NCBI GenBank assembly: GCA_027596945.1
Contig: JADGJH010000167.1
Coordinates: 16,304-26,938 of the forward strand
Source: Physocladia obscura
Taxonomy: Eukaryota > Chytridiomycota > Chytridiomycetes > Chytridiales > Chytriomycetaceae
Reading direction: 5' to 3'
DNA length: 10,635 nucleotides
Shown here: one piece after another, positions 7,601 to 10,635 of the stretch
How the letters are laid out: each line of letters begins with the position of its first letter
Numbering within the stretch: position 1 is the stretch's first letter
Position numbers and translations under genes: made by a program
The notes under the pieces: generated by a model
The model's input: only the letters and a program-made list of their open reading frames with translations
Databases searched by the model: none
What the model was told of the DNA's origin: nothing

Positions 7601-10312
7601 ATGGAAGAAACCAGTTTCTTAAATAGTGAACTGGAACCACAGAAAGATTATTCGGCTACCAACAGCTTAGAATTAAAAAATGCTCTAATTACCACAGAGC
7701 TTTTGAAAGACGGTCTGAGCCAACCAGGACGGACACCTGATGGCCAAAGTCAAGTTTATCTAAAATTAAACCTTTCAGTTAAGCTTTCCAGATATTTCTA
7801 TTTCACTTGACCTAAAAACCACTCAGGAAGTCGGATTAACTGATATTTCTTCTTTGGAGGCTTTTCGGTATATTCAAACTTTGGATCTCTCTGGAAATAA
7901 TCTCACAGGTTTATCTCCGTGTGCTTTTTCTTCGTTAATTTAAAGTTATTTACCTCCAGAATTGACAAGTCTTGGAGCCATGAGATATTTGGTAAAATTA
8001 AATGTTAGCAACAACAAACTCTCAGCAATTTTGGATTTTTACCCTCCACCATTCAATCTCCAAGAAATAAACTTTTCGCGAAACCAAATCTCCGAAATTC
8101 GCGATTTGTCTGAACATCGATTTTTGCAAAGAATTTCACTGAACAGTTCAGTCAGGTTCTCGAAATTTTATTAACACTAACAACAATAATACCAGAAAAT
8201 CTTATCAGGGAAATAAATGGCCTTTCTGAATGCAGATTTCTCAACTATTTGAGTCTTTCCTTCAACGGAATCCGCAACATTGAGAATTTGGAGTATTTAC
8301 CAATAAAATATCTGAATTTGGTAACAGTCTATTTACTGAATTCTGCCTGGTTTCTAATGACAAACAATTTATTTCAAGTGTTCAAATCGTCTTGAATCTT
8401 TGGAAGGCATCGAAACTCTTTGTCTCCTTGAAGATTTATACCTCTGTAACAATGGCATCCAAAAACTGACCAGCCTCAACATAAACCATAAATTCCTTCG
8501 CCGTCTTGACCTTGACAACAACCAAATTGACGACGCGACTCAGATTTCACATCTCAAAGAAACTCTCCCGATGCTTACGGAACTTAACTTCAAAAAAAAT
8601 CCAGTTATAATGCCACGCGCAACACCTATTCCAGGTGTTACTCCAAAAGACGGTGTGAACGTTGACAATAACGGCAACGAATATGAACGAAATCTCGAAC
8701 TTATAGGAACTGACATCACATCCGAAGGTGATTGCAGCAGTTTCAAAGGTACACCTCACGCAAGTTACTCAACACTTCAAAATCGTGGCGGTCTTGGCAG
8801 CTCTGGAAAACGACCGATAAGTCCCGCAAGTGCCATGTCACAACGAGTTGCAGCAAACAATCGTCTTGCAACAGCGTTTCAGCTGCAAAGTCTCACAATG
8901 CTTGACGGGCGTCCGTTAACTGTAGAGGAAAAAGTGGCTGCTGTGAATGCTTATAACCCAAGTGCAAGCGTTATTGCTAGTTTGCAACATTCATGCCTTT
9001 TAAAGAGACAGGCGAAACTTTATGCAAAAGTAAAAGCAGAAGATCTAATGAGAGCAACATATCTTCGACCGATTGTGCTATGTGGACCAAGTGGTGCTGG
9101 AAAAAGGTGATAATCGGTTATATTCTTTTTTTATATTATAGATGTTATTTATTTTTTGAAAAAAAAAGAACCCTCACAAATCGACTATTGCAAGATTTTC
9201 CACATTTATACGGGTGTTCTGTGTCACATACAACTAGAAAGCCTCGAATTGGTGAAGAACAAGGTACTCACTACCACTTTGTTTCAAGAGCTGAAATGGA
9301 GGAGTTGGTGGAAGAAGGAAAGTTTGCGGAAGTTGTAACCCTATTTGGCTGTATGTATGGAACAAGTATGGACGCTATTGACAAAGTTACTGAGGAGGGT
9401 AAAGTCTGTATAATGGATCTTGAGATTGAGGTATATATTTTACTTTCATGTGAAAAATAAAGTACTGACAAAAAATTAATAAAAACAACACCAATAAAAA
9501 CTCAGGGTGTTCTAGCACTAAAAAGATCACATTTGAAACCAATATATATCTTTATAACTGTACCATCCATGGAAATTCTTAAAAATCGCCTTGAAAATCG
9601 GCTCCGTCCCATTACGGCAACCACATCTCCCCTGTCTCAAAATAGACATCACCCGCAGCACCAAAACGCACTTTTTCATTGCCGCATAAAAGCCACAGAC
9701 ACAATTCCAGAAAACGGAGTTTCCAATCCGGAATCCCAACAAATGTCCCGACCAAATTCAGCAGTATTTGAACGTCCAATGTCGGGACTGGCTCCTGCAA
9801 ATTTCGGAACAACGACAAACGAGAATTTTTATTCAAGACCAGTGTCGGGGCTTCCCGAATCTCGTCCCGAATCGGGCGATTCTAATCGCACAATTGCTGG
9901 TGGTATTCATACAGAGTCAGGGACACCAACTTTCACAGCTTCAACAACTATGGCAATGGAGGACGATGTAATTCGAAAAATGGTTTTACAGAAAGGAAAC
10001 GGAAATTATAGTTTGATGAATCTGGTTACCGGTGTTGGCGCAGGAGTTTCACAGCCGCGTTCGCCATCTTCTAAAATCCAGGGAATGGAACACCAACCTG
10101 TAGCAGAAACAGCACATGTTCCGATGACAGAAGAACAGTTTCGAGATGATGTTGAGAAATGGATGGCAAAGGCACATTGCGCAGAAACGTATGAACACAT
10201 GAAAGATTTTTTCGATTTGAAAATTGTGAATGATGATCCAGAACGTGCCTATGCAGAGCTACGGGATTTTTGCTTGAGCACGTACATTAAATGTTTCAAC
10301 GAGTCGGAGTGA
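7601..10312 (+). CDS. LRGUK: LRGUK-type protein: leucine-rich repeats plus guanylate kinase-like domain
   Basis: Seven exons join in phase to give 788 residues: 7601-7777, 7827-7908, 7960-8145, 8196-8320, 8379-9106, 9169-9430 and 9506-10312. The introns are 49-75 nt. Residues about 30-55 carry the family segment GRTPDGQSQVYLKLNLS. Residues about 52-285 hold nine or ten SDS22-like leucine-rich repeats of about 22 residues (e.g. IQTLDLSGNNLTELTSL). A linker follows, ending in the family-like LTMLDGRPLTVEEKVAAVNA. The guanylate kinase domain begins at the P-loop GPSGAGK (426-432) with Arg433 where classical kinases have Ser/Thr. GMP-site residues look retained: S452, R456, R459, E462, Y468, E487, Y496 and D516. 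A ~170-residue insert (553-726) follows LKNRLENR, and the domain resumes to VNDDPERAYAEL. Mammalian LRGUK acts in sperm tail and manchette assembly, so a zoospore flagellum or basal-body role is inferred. The start is the only in-frame ATG before the conserved N-terminal segment. Confidence 0.92.
9746..9877 (+). repeat. Degenerate RPxSG peptide repeats inside the LRGUK kinase insert
   Basis: Residues 601-644 of the LRGUK-type protein contain four variants of a short motif, Arg-Pro-x-Ser-Gly/Ala: RPNSA, RPMSG, RPVSG and RPESG. The spacings are irregular. The copies are related at protein level but the DNA is not a clean tandem repeat. Such motifs usually sit in disordered, phosphorylated or adaptor-binding segments; no specific function can be read from the sequence. 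Confidence 0.75.
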
Positions 10313-10346
10313 TCGTGGCTTTTTGTTCCTTCAGTTGTTTTTTAAA

Positions 10347-10352
10347 AATAAA
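10347..10352 (+). terminator. Polyadenylation signal AATAAA after the LRGUK gene
   Basis: A consensus AATAAA lies 34 bases after the TGA stop at 10310-10312, in an A+T-rich stretch. The stop of the converging minus-strand gene is at 10407, so the two 3' ends probably overlap or nearly touch. Confidence 0.55.
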
Positions 10353-10406
10353 ACGATAGTAAATCAAAAATTTTAGCCAAGGAATATATTATTTTAGTAT
10401 CAATGA

Positions 10407-10573
10407 TCATTCAGTATCGCTAATTTGAATTATCTCATTAGCCTCATCGGTTTGCACTTGAGCCTGAGTTGCCATTGACTTTATAGAATTGTCTTCATAA
10501 ATCGGACTTTTAGCTTGAACGAAATAAACACGGGACGGCTTCGCAGAAACATTTATAATATTGTAAACATTGC
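10407..10573 (-). CDS. Terminal exon of an unrecognised gene entering from the right
   Basis: On the minus strand a T-rich tract and acceptor CTTGTAG (AG at 10575-10574) is followed by an open frame of 54 codons ending in TGA at 10409-10407. The first two bases complete a split codon from an exon outside the window. The peptide starts NVYNIINVSAKPSRVYFVQA and ends in an acidic, Gln/Ile-rich tail (EIIQISDTE). It is a C-terminal piece only, and I do not recognise the family. The gene is tail-to-tail with the LRGUK gene, with 94 bases between the two stop codons. It contains no start-codon ORF of any length, so it would be missed by a simple ORF scan. Bases 10574-10635 are A-rich intron sequence. 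Confidence 0.5.
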
Positions 10574-10635
10574 CTACAAGCGAAAAAAATTTAAATTAGA
10601 AATTAGAAGGAAAGAAATTAAACAAAACAAAAAAA

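Noticed and set aside
9527..9836. Minus-strand frames with Cys/Trp-rich peptides
   Set aside because: They are shadows of the last LRGUK exon, where the plus strand encodes the kinase core and insert.
1..10635. CRISPR array, insertion sequence, transposon, viral gene, tRNA or rRNA
   Set aside because: I found no spaced direct repeats, terminal inverted repeats with a transposase, polymerase or capsid motifs, or tRNA/rRNA-like sequence by eye. The content is spliced eukaryotic genes. Fast scanning for structured RNAs was not possible.

Overview
The window looks like nuclear DNA from a flagellated eukaryote, most likely a zoosporic (chytrid-type) fungus. The genes are split by short spliceosomal introns, mostly 47-83 nt with GT...AG borders. 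Spacers are A+T-rich with long A/T runs, and the genes lie close together on both strands. A mitochondrial 2-oxoglutarate dehydrogenase with fungal-type N-terminal sequence sits near an LRGUK-type protein (leucine-rich repeats plus guanylate kinase), a family tied to flagella and basal bodies. The fungal assignment is an inference; no rRNA or other marker gene is present.

Layout, left to right. (1) 1-653, minus strand: partial, unrecognised gene running off the left edge. (2) 654-990: the 5' flank of the next gene, including a very basic open stretch (783-968, plus) of uncertain status. (3) 991-3001, plus: first half (520 codons, three exons) of the 2-oxoglutarate dehydrogenase E1 gene. It stops at a splice donor at 3002, and the second half of the enzyme is nowhere in the remaining 7.6 kb. 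(4) 3113-4732, minus: an unrecognised Ser/Asn/Pro-rich protein with a short coiled coil. (5) 4733-5165: shared upstream region between divergent genes. (6) 5166-7457, plus: an 11-exon gene for a 554-residue protein with an acidic N-terminus, a possible UBA/CUE-like helical stretch, a Myb/SANT-like domain and a C-terminal U-box-like domain. (7) 7601-10312, plus: a 7-exon gene for a 788-residue LRGUK-type protein. (8) 10407-10573, minus: the last exon of a gene entering from the right.

These genes do not form a pathway. OGDH acts in the TCA cycle, the SANT/U-box protein is probably nuclear, and LRGUK is probably part of the flagellar apparatus. The points that most deserve a second look are the missing half of OGDH, a ~170-residue insert in the guanylate kinase lid of LRGUK together with an Arg in its P-loop, the SANT plus U-box-like architecture, and the frequent GTT splice donors. 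Exon borders were worked out by hand from reading frame, splice dinucleotides and family similarity, and have not been checked against transcripts.
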